64,000 bases of DNA from positions 1,309,514 to 1,373,513 of the forward strand of contig NZ_CP025117.1 in assembly GCF_002831645.1 (NCBI RefSeq), given 5' to 3'. This stretch comes from Olleya sp. Bg11-27 (GTDB lineage: Bacteria > Bacteroidota > Bacteroidia > Flavobacteriales > Flavobacteriaceae). The position numbers were made by a program, and so were the translations under genes. The notes below the pieces were generated by a model. That model was given only the letters and a program-made list of their open reading frames with translations, ran no database searches and was not told the DNA's origin. Below are positions 1 through 7,372 of the stretch, in pieces. The first letter of the stretch is position 1, and the number at the start of each line of letters is the position of its first letter.

Positions 1-724
1 TGCAAATACCATTTTTAATGTTAATTCCTTTTAAATACTCCTTTTCAGCTATTAGATGTACAGCGTTATCTGCTAAATGATCCGCTTGTTGGACATATAG
101 ATCCGTACCTCCAGAAACATATTTCCCTTTGGGTTGATTTAAATCTTTAGCTTCAATGTCTTTTAATCGTTGTGGGATACTATTAAAATATTCAGGAATA
201 AATTGATTTTCAATTAACCAATTAAATGTGGTGTTTGTGTTGTTGTCTAGTTTTTTAACAACTTGATGCGCTGCTTTTTCAATGGCCTTGTATCCTGTAC
301 ATCTGCAAATGTTTCCGCTTATAGCGTCAATTGCATTAGTATAATTTTTATCTGAATTTGATAGTGCAAATCCTGTTAAGGCAACTACAAAACCAGGTGT
401 GCAAAATCCGCATTGCGTGGCGTAATTTGCTTTCATGGCTTCTTGAGTTGTGGTTAATTTGTCTTTTAAATTTATGCCTTCAACTGTAACAATGTGTTTG
501 CCATGTGCATTTCCTAGTGGCGAAATACATGAGGTAATACTTTGGTATTCTATAGTGTCACCATGACGTGTTCCTACTAAAAGGGTGCAGGCGCCACAAT
601 CTCCTTCGCGACAACCAATCTTTGTTCCTGTTAAGCGTTGTTGATAACGCACAAAATCCAATAAAGTGGTTCCGGAATGTTCCGAGGTTTTTATGGTTTT
701 GTTATTTAGGATGAAGGTTATCAT
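1..724 (-). CDS. Xanthine dehydrogenase small subunit (2Fe-2S / FAD), partial
   Basis: The first codon is the ATG complementary to 722-724 and the frame stays open to the window edge, so only the N-terminal 241 residues are present. Two [2Fe-2S] clusters are visible: a plant-ferredoxin type site (CREGDCGACT) and a second site (CGFCTPGF followed by CRCTGY). These are typical of the xanthine oxidase/dehydrogenase family. A stretch near the edge (GKYVSGGTDLYVQQ) looks like the start of the FAD-binding domain, as in the XdhA-type small subunit. By family, it passes electrons from the molybdenum subunit during oxidation of hypoxanthine or xanthine. The guanine deaminase upstream on the same strand supplies xanthine and supports a purine-catabolic role. 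Another molybdenum hydroxylase is possible, because the substrate-specific subunit is outside the window. Confidence 0.85.
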   Translation of the reverse strand, partial: MITFILNNKTIKTSEHSGTTLLDFVRYQQRLTGTKIGCREGDCGACTLLVGTRHGDTIEYQSITSCISPLGNAHGKHIVTVEGINLKDKLTTTQEAMKANYATQCGFCTPGFVVALTGFALSNSDKNYTNAIDAISGNICRCTGYKAIEKAAHQVVKKLDNNTNTTFNWLIENQFIPEYFNSIPQRLKDIEAKDLNQPKGKYVSGGTDLYVQQADHLADNAVHLIAEKEYLKGINIKNGIC

Positions 725-770
725 ATTGTACGTTTCAATTGATTTTTAATTATAAATGAATTAAAAATGT

Positions 771-891
771 AATGAGGTCGTCACTTCGAGTGAAATTCCT
801 TTTTTTGGAATTTTGTATCGAGAAGCTCTTTTTTAAAAGGGTTCTCGATACATTTCGGTAAAAAATTAGAAACACTCGAAGTGACGTCATT
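771..891. repeat. Nested palindromic (REP-like) intergenic element
   Basis: Two inverted repeats are nested. The outer arms are GTCACTTCGAGTG (780-792) and CACTCGAAGTGAC (873-885). The inner arms are GTATCGAGAA (815-824) and TTCTCGATAC (842-851). The element lies between two minus-strand genes. Interspersed palindromes with this look are common in flavobacterial genomes, but only one copy was noticed here. It could act as an mRNA-stabilising or terminating hairpin for the upstream deaminase gene. Confidence 0.6.
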
Positions 892-897
892 GTTTAT

Positions 898-1371
898 TTA
901 ATATTCTGTCTTATCCATTTTTTTAGTCCATTCATGAAAAGGCTCTAATGCAATGTCACGAGCTAATTGCTCAAACGGGATGCTTCTTTCTGCGTATGGT
1001 AATGGGATTTCTTTGTAGATAAATTCGTCATCAAAACCAATATTGGCAGCATCTACTTGATTACTTCCGTAATATACTTTGTCTGGTCTGGCCCAGTAAA
1101 TCGCGCCTAAGCACATTGGGCAAGGCTCGCAAGAGGTATATATTTCGCAACCATCTAATTGAAACGAGTCTAGATTTTTACAAGCATCTCTAATAGCGGT
1201 CACTTCTGCATGTGCAGTTGGGTCGTTAGTAGAGGTTACTTTATTGTTTCCGCGTCCTACAATTTTTCCATCCTTAACAACGACACAACCAAATGGTCCA
1301 CCTTCGTTGTTGTTCATTCCTTTTAAAGCTGCGTTTACAGCTTCTTTCATAAATTGATCTTTATTACTCAT
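898..1371 (-). CDS. guaD: Guanine deaminase (nucleoside deaminase family)
   Basis: A 157-residue cytidine/nucleoside deaminase fold protein, the usual length of the small bacterial guanine deaminases. The zinc site is complete: HAEV supplies the His ligand and the catalytic Glu, and PCPMC supplies the two Cys ligands. The segment GFDDEFIYKE near the C terminus is characteristic of the Bacillus GuaD type rather than of the tRNA adenosine deaminase TadA. The reaction is guanine to xanthine plus ammonia in the cytosol. It precedes the xanthine dehydrogenase subunit on the same strand, separated by a palindrome, so the pair likely funnels guanine into urate formation. Confidence 0.88.
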   Translation of the reverse strand: MSNKDQFMKEAVNAALKGMNNNEGGPFGCVVVKDGKIVGRGNNKVTSTNDPTAHAEVTAIRDACKNLDSFQLDGCEIYTSCEPCPMCLGAIYWARPDKVYYGSNQVDAANIGFDDEFIYKEIPLPYAERSIPFEQLARDIALEPFHEWTKKMDKTEY

Positions 1372-1466
1372 ACTATAGTTTAAATTTTTAAGTTGAAAAA
1401 TGTAGCATTAGCTAATATACTACTTTTTTATAGTGAATTATTAATCTTTGGTTTAGTTCTTTAAAC

Positions 1467-1499
1467 CAAAAAACCCGATTCAGATGAATCGGGTTTTTT
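1467..1499 (-). terminator. Rho-independent terminator after tRNA-Phe
   Basis: Stem AACCCGATTC (1472-1481) with GAATCGGGTT (1486-1495) and a four-base loop. Read on the minus strand it is followed by a T run, directly after the tRNA 3' end. Confidence 0.85.
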
Positions 1500-1500
1500 C

Positions 1501-1576
1501 TGGTGGTGCCTCCAGGAATCGAACCAGGGACACAAGGATTTTCAGTCCTTTGCTCTACCAACTGAGCTAAGGCACC
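1501..1576 (-). tRNA. tRNA-Phe (anticodon GAA)
   Basis: Read on the minus strand, the acceptor arm GGTGCCT pairs with AGGCACC. The anticodon loop CTGAAAA gives anticodon GAA, the T arm contains GGTTCGATTCC, and the 3' CCA is encoded. An open frame overlaps it but has no support as a gene. Confidence 0.97.
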
Positions 1577-1738
1577 AGTAGCAATTAATTGCGAGTGCAA
1601 ATATAGTTTCAATTTTAGAACTACCAAAGAAAAAAGTGAAAAATTTACAATATTTTTTTGCTTTTCTTCCTTCGTAGGCTTTAATAATCTCAATGTCAGT
1701 ATTATAAAATTATTAAGATTTTTATAGTAATGGTTTTG

Positions 1739-1746
1739 TAAGTTTG
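1739..1746 (+). promoter_or_regulatory. Candidate -7 element for the coaX operon
   Basis: TAAGTTTG is an exact match to the Bacteroidota -7 consensus TAnnTTTG and ends 17 bases before the coaX ATG. No clear -33 TTTG was found at the expected distance, so the call rests on the -7 match and position only. Confidence 0.4.
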
Positions 1747-1763
1747 CTCTTTTTAGAAATTAT

Positions 1764-2495
1764 ATGAATTTAATAATAGATGTTGGGAATACTAGGACTA
1801 AACTAGCTGTTTTTAATAATAACAAAATAGAAAATAAGACAGCTGTAGAGACTAAGTATGTTTTAAATTCAATCCAACAAATTTTAGAGACTCACACTAA
1901 TGTGAGATTAGCTATAGTGTCTTCGGTTGGATTACTGGAGGATGCTGTTTTGATATATTTGAAAACGCATTTAGAAGTGTTGATTTTAAATCATGAAACA
2001 CCAGTCCCTTTTACTAATTTATACGCAACACCTAAAACATTGGGCATAGATAGGATTGCATTAGTTTGTGCTTCTATACAACAATTTCCAAATAAAAATG
2101 TTTTAATTATAGATGCTGGAACTTGTATTACTTATGATTTTATAAATAAAGATAATGAATATTTAGGAGGCGCTATTTCTCCAGGTGTCAGAATGCGTTA
2201 TCAAGCATTACATAATCAAACGGCAAATTTACCCTTATTGGACACAGATATGCCTGTACAACTAATAGGTGATTCAACAATTGAAGCAATAAATAGTGGG
2301 GTTGTTTACGGTGTTTTGAATGAAGTAGATGGTATTATTAATGAATATCAGACTATATATTTAGATTTAACAATTATTTTAACAGGAGGAGATGCTAATT
2401 TTTTGTCAAAGCAATTAAAAAGTAGCATATTTGCCAATTCAAATTTCTTACTAGAAGGTTTGAATTATATATTACAATATAACACAGTCGAATGA
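1764..2495 (+). CDS. coaX: Type III pantothenate kinase
   Basis: 243 residues, normal for CoaX. The ASKHA ATPase signatures are present in order: DVGNTRTK (6-13, phosphate 1), GIDRIAL (94-100), DAGTCITYD (117-125, phosphate 2), GGAISPG (135-141) and TGGDA (207-211, adenosine). It phosphorylates pantothenate, the first step of coenzyme A synthesis, and belongs to the feedback-insensitive type that requires a monovalent cation. The stop codon overlaps the start of the next gene as ATGA, so it is translationally coupled to the outer membrane protein gene and heads a co-directional envelope gene run. Confidence 0.95.
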   Translation: MNLIIDVGNTRTKLAVFNNNKIENKTAVETKYVLNSIQQILETHTNVRLAIVSSVGLLEDAVLIYLKTHLEVLILNHETPVPFTNLYATPKTLGIDRIALVCASIQQFPNKNVLIIDAGTCITYDFINKDNEYLGGAISPGVRMRYQALHNQTANLPLLDTDMPVQLIGDSTIEAINSGVVYGVLNEVDGIINEYQTIYLDLTIILTGGDANFLSKQLKSSIFANSNFLLEGLNYILQYNTVE

Positions 2496-3799
2496 TAAAA
2501 AAACTTGGATTAGTTTTTATTGCACTATTTGCAATTCAAAGTTACGGTCAGAATGGAACAGCTTCGCCATATTCTTTTTATGGTATAGGGAGTATAAATT
2601 TTAAAGGGTCCGTAGAGAACCGAAGTATGGGGGGATTAGGTATCTATAAAGATAGTGTCCATATTAATTTTCAGAATCCAGCGACTTTTGCAGGAAATGA
2701 TTTAGAGGTATGGAATAATGAATCTAGACCCGTTAAGTTCACAGTAGGAGGTAGTACTACATCTATTAATCTTAAATCAGAGAGTAGTAGCGATAAGACA
2801 AAAAGTAGTAATTTTGATTACTTAGCATTATCTGTACCAGTCGGAAAATTTGGTTTTGGTTTTGGATTACAACCTTATTCATCTGTTGGTTACATGTTAG
2901 AAACTAGAGATTCTGATGATAGATTAGATTATAGATATTCGGGTGAAGGTGGATTAAATAAAGTTTTTTTAAGTTTGGGTTACCAAGTAAACAAATCATT
3001 AAGTGTAGGTGTTCAGACGGATTATGATTTTGGAAACATACAAAATAACACTATAAATTTTGGTTATAATGACGATGGAGAATTTCTTCAGTACCAAACT
3101 AAGGAATATACGCGCTCTGATTTAAGTGGTCTTAATTTTAACATAGGAGTTCATTATCAAGAAATGATAAATGATAAGCTAGAATTACAGGCTTCAGCAA
3201 CATACACACCGCAAACAGATTTAACGTCTAAGAATGAAAGACTATTTTCAACTATAACAGTGAATACTGAGACGGGATTTGAATTACTTATTAATGACCT
3301 TGATGCAGATTTAGTCTCCTCAAACTTAGAAGAAACAGATTTAACATTACCATCAAAATTTAGTTTCGGAGCAGGCTTAGGTCAGCCAAGAAAATGGTTT
3401 GCAGGTATAGAGTACACGACGCAGAATACAAGTGAGTTTTCTAACCCTATATATGATAATGTAGGCGCGAATTTTGAGGATGCCTCAAAATTATCTTTAG
3501 GAGGGTTTTATATTCCAGAGTATAATTCTTTTTCAAAATACTGGAAAAGAATAACTTACAGGGCGGGTATGCGTTTTGAAAATACTGGTCTTAATATTAA
3601 TAATGAGACGATAAAAGAGTTTGGCATGTCTTTTGGAGTAGGTTTACCAGTTGGGAATATGTTTTCTAATGCTAACTTAGGTTTAGAGTTTGGTCAAAAG
3701 GGAACAACAAACGCTAATTTAGTAAAAGAAAACTTTGTAAGTTTCCAATTAAGTCTGTCACTAAATGATAGATGGTTTATTAAAAAGAAATATAACTAA
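2492..3799 (+). CDS. Outer membrane beta-barrel protein, unknown function
   Basis: 435 residues starting with a Sec signal peptide (MIKKLGLVFIALFAIQSYGQ, cut after YGQ). The mature part begins ASPYSFYGIG, followed by a chain of alternating polar and hydrophobic strands rich in Gly and aromatic residues and a C-terminal segment SFQLSLSLNDRWF. This is the appearance of a Bacteroidota FadL/OmpP1-like barrel. The RSMGGLGI and NPATF motifs near the N terminus are common in these putative outer membrane proteins. It starts inside the coaX stop codon and is followed after 12 bases by the TPR gene. The substrate is unknown. Confidence 0.75.
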   Translation: MIKKLGLVFIALFAIQSYGQNGTASPYSFYGIGSINFKGSVENRSMGGLGIYKDSVHINFQNPATFAGNDLEVWNNESRPVKFTVGGSTTSINLKSESSSDKTKSSNFDYLALSVPVGKFGFGFGLQPYSSVGYMLETRDSDDRLDYRYSGEGGLNKVFLSLGYQVNKSLSVGVQTDYDFGNIQNNTINFGYNDDGEFLQYQTKEYTRSDLSGLNFNIGVHYQEMINDKLELQASATYTPQTDLTSKNERLFSTITVNTETGFELLINDLDADLVSSNLEETDLTLPSKFSFGAGLGQPRKWFAGIEYTTQNTSEFSNPIYDNVGANFEDASKLSLGGFYIPEYNSFSKYWKRITYRAGMRFENTGLNINNETIKEFGMSFGVGLPVGNMFSNANLGLEFGQKGTTNANLVKENFVSFQLSLSLNDRWFIKKKYN

Positions 3800-3811
3800 C
3801 TGCATAAAATT

Positions 3812-5149
3812 ATGATTATGAAAACGAAAATTACTTTATTAATAGTTTTGCTATTTGGGCTTAGTATTGGGGTTGCTCAAAGCTCTGAAGAATGTATGAC
3901 TAAGCTGTCCTTAATGACAGAAGCGACAAAAGCGAAAAATTTTGATGCTGCTTATAAGTCTCTTAACGAATTGAGAAAAAATTGTCCTCAATACCATCTG
4001 GGAATCTATAAATATGGTGAAGATATTTTAGAACATTATATAGATACTAAAACTGGGGAAGAGAAAAAAGCTAATGTTTTGGACTTGATTAAGTTATGGG
4101 AAGAGAGAATGGCTAATTTTCCTAATGATAAAAAAGTAGGAGAATATCCTTCTAAAATATGTCAATTAAAGTATGATAATAAAGCTGAATTAGGATTGTC
4201 TGATCAAGACTTATATAACTGTTTTGATACGTCTTACAAGTCTGATAAAGATAACTTTAAGAATGCTAAAAGCTTGTATGTATATTTTAAATTGATGGTT
4301 AATCTTTTTGATGCTAAGCAAAAGACAGATCAAGAGTTATTTGATAAGTATGATGATGTGTCAGATAAAATTGAAGTTGAAATTGAGTATAACTCGAAAA
4401 AATTAAATGAGTTAGTGGTTAAAGAAGATGCGGGTACAGCCTTAACTAAAAAAGAAGGTAAATACAAAACGTATTATGGTGCTATGGTTGATGCTTTTGA
4501 TAAAGTTCAAGATGGTGTTGATAAGGAATTAGGAGATAGAGCTAATTGTGAAAACTTAATCCCTTTATATCAAAAGGATTATGAAGCAAATAAAAACAAT
4601 GCAGTTTGGTTACAAAGAGCAATGAATAAGTTATACCAAAAAGGGTGTAAAGATGATGCTATGTTTACAACTATTGTTAAGCAAAAGAACGTAATAGAAC
4701 CTAATGCGAGTACTTCTTATTATTTGTATATAATTACAGGAGAGCAAAAGTATTTAAATCAAACAATGGATTTAGAAAAGGATCCTATTAAAAAAGCGAA
4801 ATTAAATTATACAATTGCATTAGATTTTAAAAAGAATGGTAATTATGGGAAGGCAAGACAGTATTTTCAAGAATCTTTAAGCCTTAACCCATCAAATAGA
4901 AAACCATATGAGCATATCGCTAGAATGTATGCTTCAAGTGCAAATAACTGTGGGACTACAACATTTGATAAGCAAGCAGTATTCTGGTTAGCAGCAAATG
5001 AAGCTAGTAAAGGAGGGTATTCTTCTTTAGCGTCTAGTTACAATGCAAAAGCACCATCTAAGTCTGATATTTTTAGTTCTGGTAAAGCTGGACAAACTAT
5101 CAAAATTGGATGTTGGATAGGAAGAAGTGTAACCGTGCCAAGCCTATAA
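3812..5149 (+). CDS. Exported tetratricopeptide-repeat protein
   Basis: 445 residues with an N-terminal signal peptide (LLIVLLFGLSIGVAQ). The start may be the second Met at 3818 (MKTKITLL), which shortens it by two residues. The body is helical. The clearest TPR unit is close to the C terminus (GNYGKARQYFQESLSLNP), with weaker helical hairpins before it. Several paired cysteines (CMTKL, CPQYH, CQLKY, CFDTS, CENLI, CKDDA, NNCGT) suggest a disulfide-bonded periplasmic or surface scaffold. It ends in TAATG, where the A starts lptC, so the two are tightly coupled. The function is inferred only as protein-protein contacts in the envelope. Confidence 0.75.
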   Translation: MIMKTKITLLIVLLFGLSIGVAQSSEECMTKLSLMTEATKAKNFDAAYKSLNELRKNCPQYHLGIYKYGEDILEHYIDTKTGEEKKANVLDLIKLWEERMANFPNDKKVGEYPSKICQLKYDNKAELGLSDQDLYNCFDTSYKSDKDNFKNAKSLYVYFKLMVNLFDAKQKTDQELFDKYDDVSDKIEVEIEYNSKKLNELVVKEDAGTALTKKEGKYKTYYGAMVDAFDKVQDGVDKELGDRANCENLIPLYQKDYEANKNNAVWLQRAMNKLYQKGCKDDAMFTTIVKQKNVIEPNASTSYYLYIITGEQKYLNQTMDLEKDPIKKAKLNYTIALDFKKNGNYGKARQYFQESLSLNPSNRKPYEHIARMYASSANNCGTTTFDKQAVFWLAANEASKGGYSSLASSYNAKAPSKSDIFSSGKAGQTIKIGCWIGRSVTVPSL

Positions 5150-5703
5150 TGCAAAAAGATAAATCACATATTATTAAAAACTCAGTCATAGCATTCGCTA
5201 TGACTTTGTTTTTTGCATGTAAAAGCAATTTAGAAGATGTTAAGCAGCTTAGTATGTCTGCTAACGATCCTGTAGGGATTTCTGACAGTATTAATGTTAA
5301 ACGGACAGATTCAGGACGGTTGTCTGCTAATTTAATTAGTCCAAAGATGTATGATTATAGTAACAGGGTGTTTTCATATTCGGAGTTTCCTGATGGCATA
5401 GTTTTACATTTATACGACAAAAAGGACGCGCAAACGACTATTATTGCGGACTACGCTATTATTTATAACAATACAGATGTTATAGATTTAAAAGGTAATG
5501 TCATTGCAGCAACACCAACAAAAGATACTTTGTTTGCAGAGCAGTTATATTATGACCAAAGTAAAGAATGGTTGTTTACTAATCTACCAGCAACCTATAG
5601 GTCTAAAGGGTATGTGACTAGTGGTAATGGATTTGATTCCGATAAAGATTTCAAAAAAGCTGAAATTCTAGGGGTTACAGGTCAGTTTGCCGTGCAAGAA
5701 TAA
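5149..5703 (+). CDS. lptC: LPS export ABC transporter periplasmic protein LptC
   Basis: The frame is open from 5110, but the ATG at 5149 overlaps the preceding stop as TAATG and is followed directly by a lipoprotein-type signal peptide (VIAFAMTLFFAC). That start is therefore preferred and gives 184 residues. The OstA/LptC-like beta-jellyroll shows as ISPKMYDYSNRVFSYSEFPDGI followed by repeated strands with VIDLKGNVIAAT and TLFAEQLYYDQ. LptC receives lipopolysaccharide from the LptBFG pump and passes it to LptA. The Cys of the lipobox replaces the usual membrane anchor helix, which is common in Bacteroidota. Its neighbours are envelope genes. Confidence 0.85.
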   Translation: MQKDKSHIIKNSVIAFAMTLFFACKSNLEDVKQLSMSANDPVGISDSINVKRTDSGRLSANLISPKMYDYSNRVFSYSEFPDGIVLHLYDKKDAQTTIIADYAIIYNNTDVIDLKGNVIAATPTKDTLFAEQLYYDQSKEWLFTNLPATYRSKGYVTSGNGFDSDKDFKKAEILGVTGQFAVQE

Positions 5704-5764
5704 TTGCTTCTTTTTAATAACGGCTTACTTTTTTAGTATATTTACTTAACTATAAAATTTTTTA

Positions 5765-5950
5765 ATGAAAACCTTTAAGTTTTTTCAATACGCCTATTTA
5801 ATATTTGCAGTGCTTTTTTTATATGACGCCATTGCAAATTGGGGAGATTCCAAAGCATACATGTCTTTATTGTTAGGAGCAACAGCTGTTTTTATGTTCT
5901 TTTTTAAACAAAGATTTAGTAAAAAGATAGAAAACAAAGACCGTAAATAA
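5765..5950 (+). CDS. Small membrane protein, unknown function
   Basis: 61 residues with two hydrophobic helices (FFQYAYLIFAVLFLYDAI and MSLLLGATAVFMFFF) joined by a short loop and followed by a basic tail. The stop codon is directly adjacent to the ATG of the CNNM-family gene, so it is an operon partner rather than a chance frame. A TATATTTA sequence around 5738 resembles a -7 element. No function can be assigned. Confidence 0.65.
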   Translation: MKTFKFFQYAYLIFAVLFLYDAIANWGDSKAYMSLLLGATAVFMFFFKQRFSKKIENKDRK

Positions 5951-7240
5951 ATGGTGTCTTCAGTTATCATCATTATTATTTGTTTATTACTATCAGCTTT
6001 TTTTTCAGGAATGGAAATAGCTTATGTATCCTCTAATAAAATACATATTGAGATAGAAAAAAAACAAGACGGTTTTTTAGCTAAAATTTTATCTAAAATT
6101 ACGGCTAAACCTTCAAAATTTATTGCGACGATGCTTATTGGTAATAATATAGCATTGGTAATTTATGGTTTTTTTATGGGGGATTTGTTAATGGATTGGT
6201 TTCATAGCTTATTGCCAAGTAATTATGCTTTTGTGACTTATTTATTAACAGACTTAAGTTTATTGTCACAAACCATTTTATCGACTCTTTTGATTCTTTT
6301 TACTGCCGAGTTTTTACCAAAAGTATTCTTTCAAATTTATTCAAATACGCTGCTTAAAGTCCTAGCTTTTCCAGCTTACATTTTTTATGTGTTTTTTAGT
6401 TGGGTGTCAGACTTTGTTATTTGGATTAGTGATGTTGTGCTTAAAAAATTCTTTAAAACAGAAGGAGATCAAGTGCAGTTAGCGTTTACTAAAGTAGAAT
6501 TAGGGCACTATATTAGTGAGCAAATGGAGAGTGTTGAAGCCGATGAGGATATAGATTCTGAAATTCAAATTTTTCAAAACGCATTAGAGTTTTCAGAAGT
6601 TAAAGCGCGAGAGGTTATGGTGCCTAGAACAGAGATTATAGCATTAGAACTTCAAGATACTATTCAGAATTTAAGTGCCGTATTTACAGAAACAGGATGT
6701 TCTAAGGTTTTGATCTATAAAGAAACTATAGATGATATCTTAGGGTATGTGCATTCTTTCGATTTATTTAAAAAACCAAAAAATATTGGTGCAATGATTA
6801 TGCCAATAGAGTTGGTTCCGGAAACAATGCTGGTTAAAGATATTTTGAACGTTTTAATAAAAAAGCGTAAAAGTATTGCTGTTGTCGTTGATGAGTATGG
6901 CGGTACCTCTGGGATAATGACTGTGGAAGACATTGTGGAGGAGCTATTTGGAGAGATTGAAGATGAACATGATACCGTAGATTTAATAGAAGAACAGAAA
7001 GATGAGTCTACTTATGTGTTTTCGGCTCGAATGGAAGTCGATTATTTAAACGAAACCTATAAACTTAATTTGCCTGAAGGCGAAAATTACGAAACTTTGG
7101 GAGGATTAATTGTCGATCATACAGAGCAGATTCCACATCAAAATGAAATTGTTTCTACAGAAAAATTTCACTTTAAAATATTAGAAGCTTCAAATACTAA
7201 GATTGAATTAGTTGAGCTTACAATTAAAGCAGAAGACTAA
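5951..7240 (+). CDS. CNNM/CorC (hemolysin-family) transporter-like protein
   Basis: 429 residues. The N-terminal DUF21 (CNNM) membrane domain has about four helices. It is followed by a CBS pair with the family signature VMVPRTEIIALE and the highly conserved VDEYGGTSGIMTVEDIVEE, then a C-terminal CorC_HlyC domain (YETLGGLIVDHTEQIP). Relatives are magnesium or cobalt efflux proteins; the hemolysin name is historical. In Bacteroidota the gliding protein GldE belongs to the same family, but its usual neighbours are not here. It abuts the 61-residue membrane protein and precedes ppiD. Confidence 0.85.
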   Translation: MVSSVIIIIICLLLSAFFSGMEIAYVSSNKIHIEIEKKQDGFLAKILSKITAKPSKFIATMLIGNNIALVIYGFFMGDLLMDWFHSLLPSNYAFVTYLLTDLSLLSQTILSTLLILFTAEFLPKVFFQIYSNTLLKVLAFPAYIFYVFFSWVSDFVIWISDVVLKKFFKTEGDQVQLAFTKVELGHYISEQMESVEADEDIDSEIQIFQNALEFSEVKAREVMVPRTEIIALELQDTIQNLSAVFTETGCSKVLIYKETIDDILGYVHSFDLFKKPKNIGAMIMPIELVPETMLVKDILNVLIKKRKSIAVVVDEYGGTSGIMTVEDIVEELFGEIEDEHDTVDLIEEQKDESTYVFSARMEVDYLNETYKLNLPEGENYETLGGLIVDHTEQIPHQNEIVSTEKFHFKILEASNTKIELVELTIKAED

Positions 7241-7372
7241 GCTTAAGTGTTAAATTACCTTCTTTTTATCAGTACTATATTCATTTAATTTATTTATTGT
7301 CTAAAGTGCTTTTATTATTGAATAGAAAATGGTATTTTCGCCCACTATATTTCACAAAATTTATCACACAAA

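Noticed and set aside
1412-1693. A 93-codon open frame on the minus strand
   Set aside because: It runs through tRNA-Phe and its terminator; the translation contains the tRNA sequence and is not a gene.
5110-5148. Upstream start of lptC adding 13 residues
   Set aside because: It would place a polar stretch before the lipoprotein signal and overlap the preceding gene by 40 bases; the TAATG start is better.
5951-7240. GldE gliding motility protein
   Set aside because: GldE belongs to the same CNNM/CBS family, but its usual neighbours (such as gldD or ssb) are absent, so only the family name is given.
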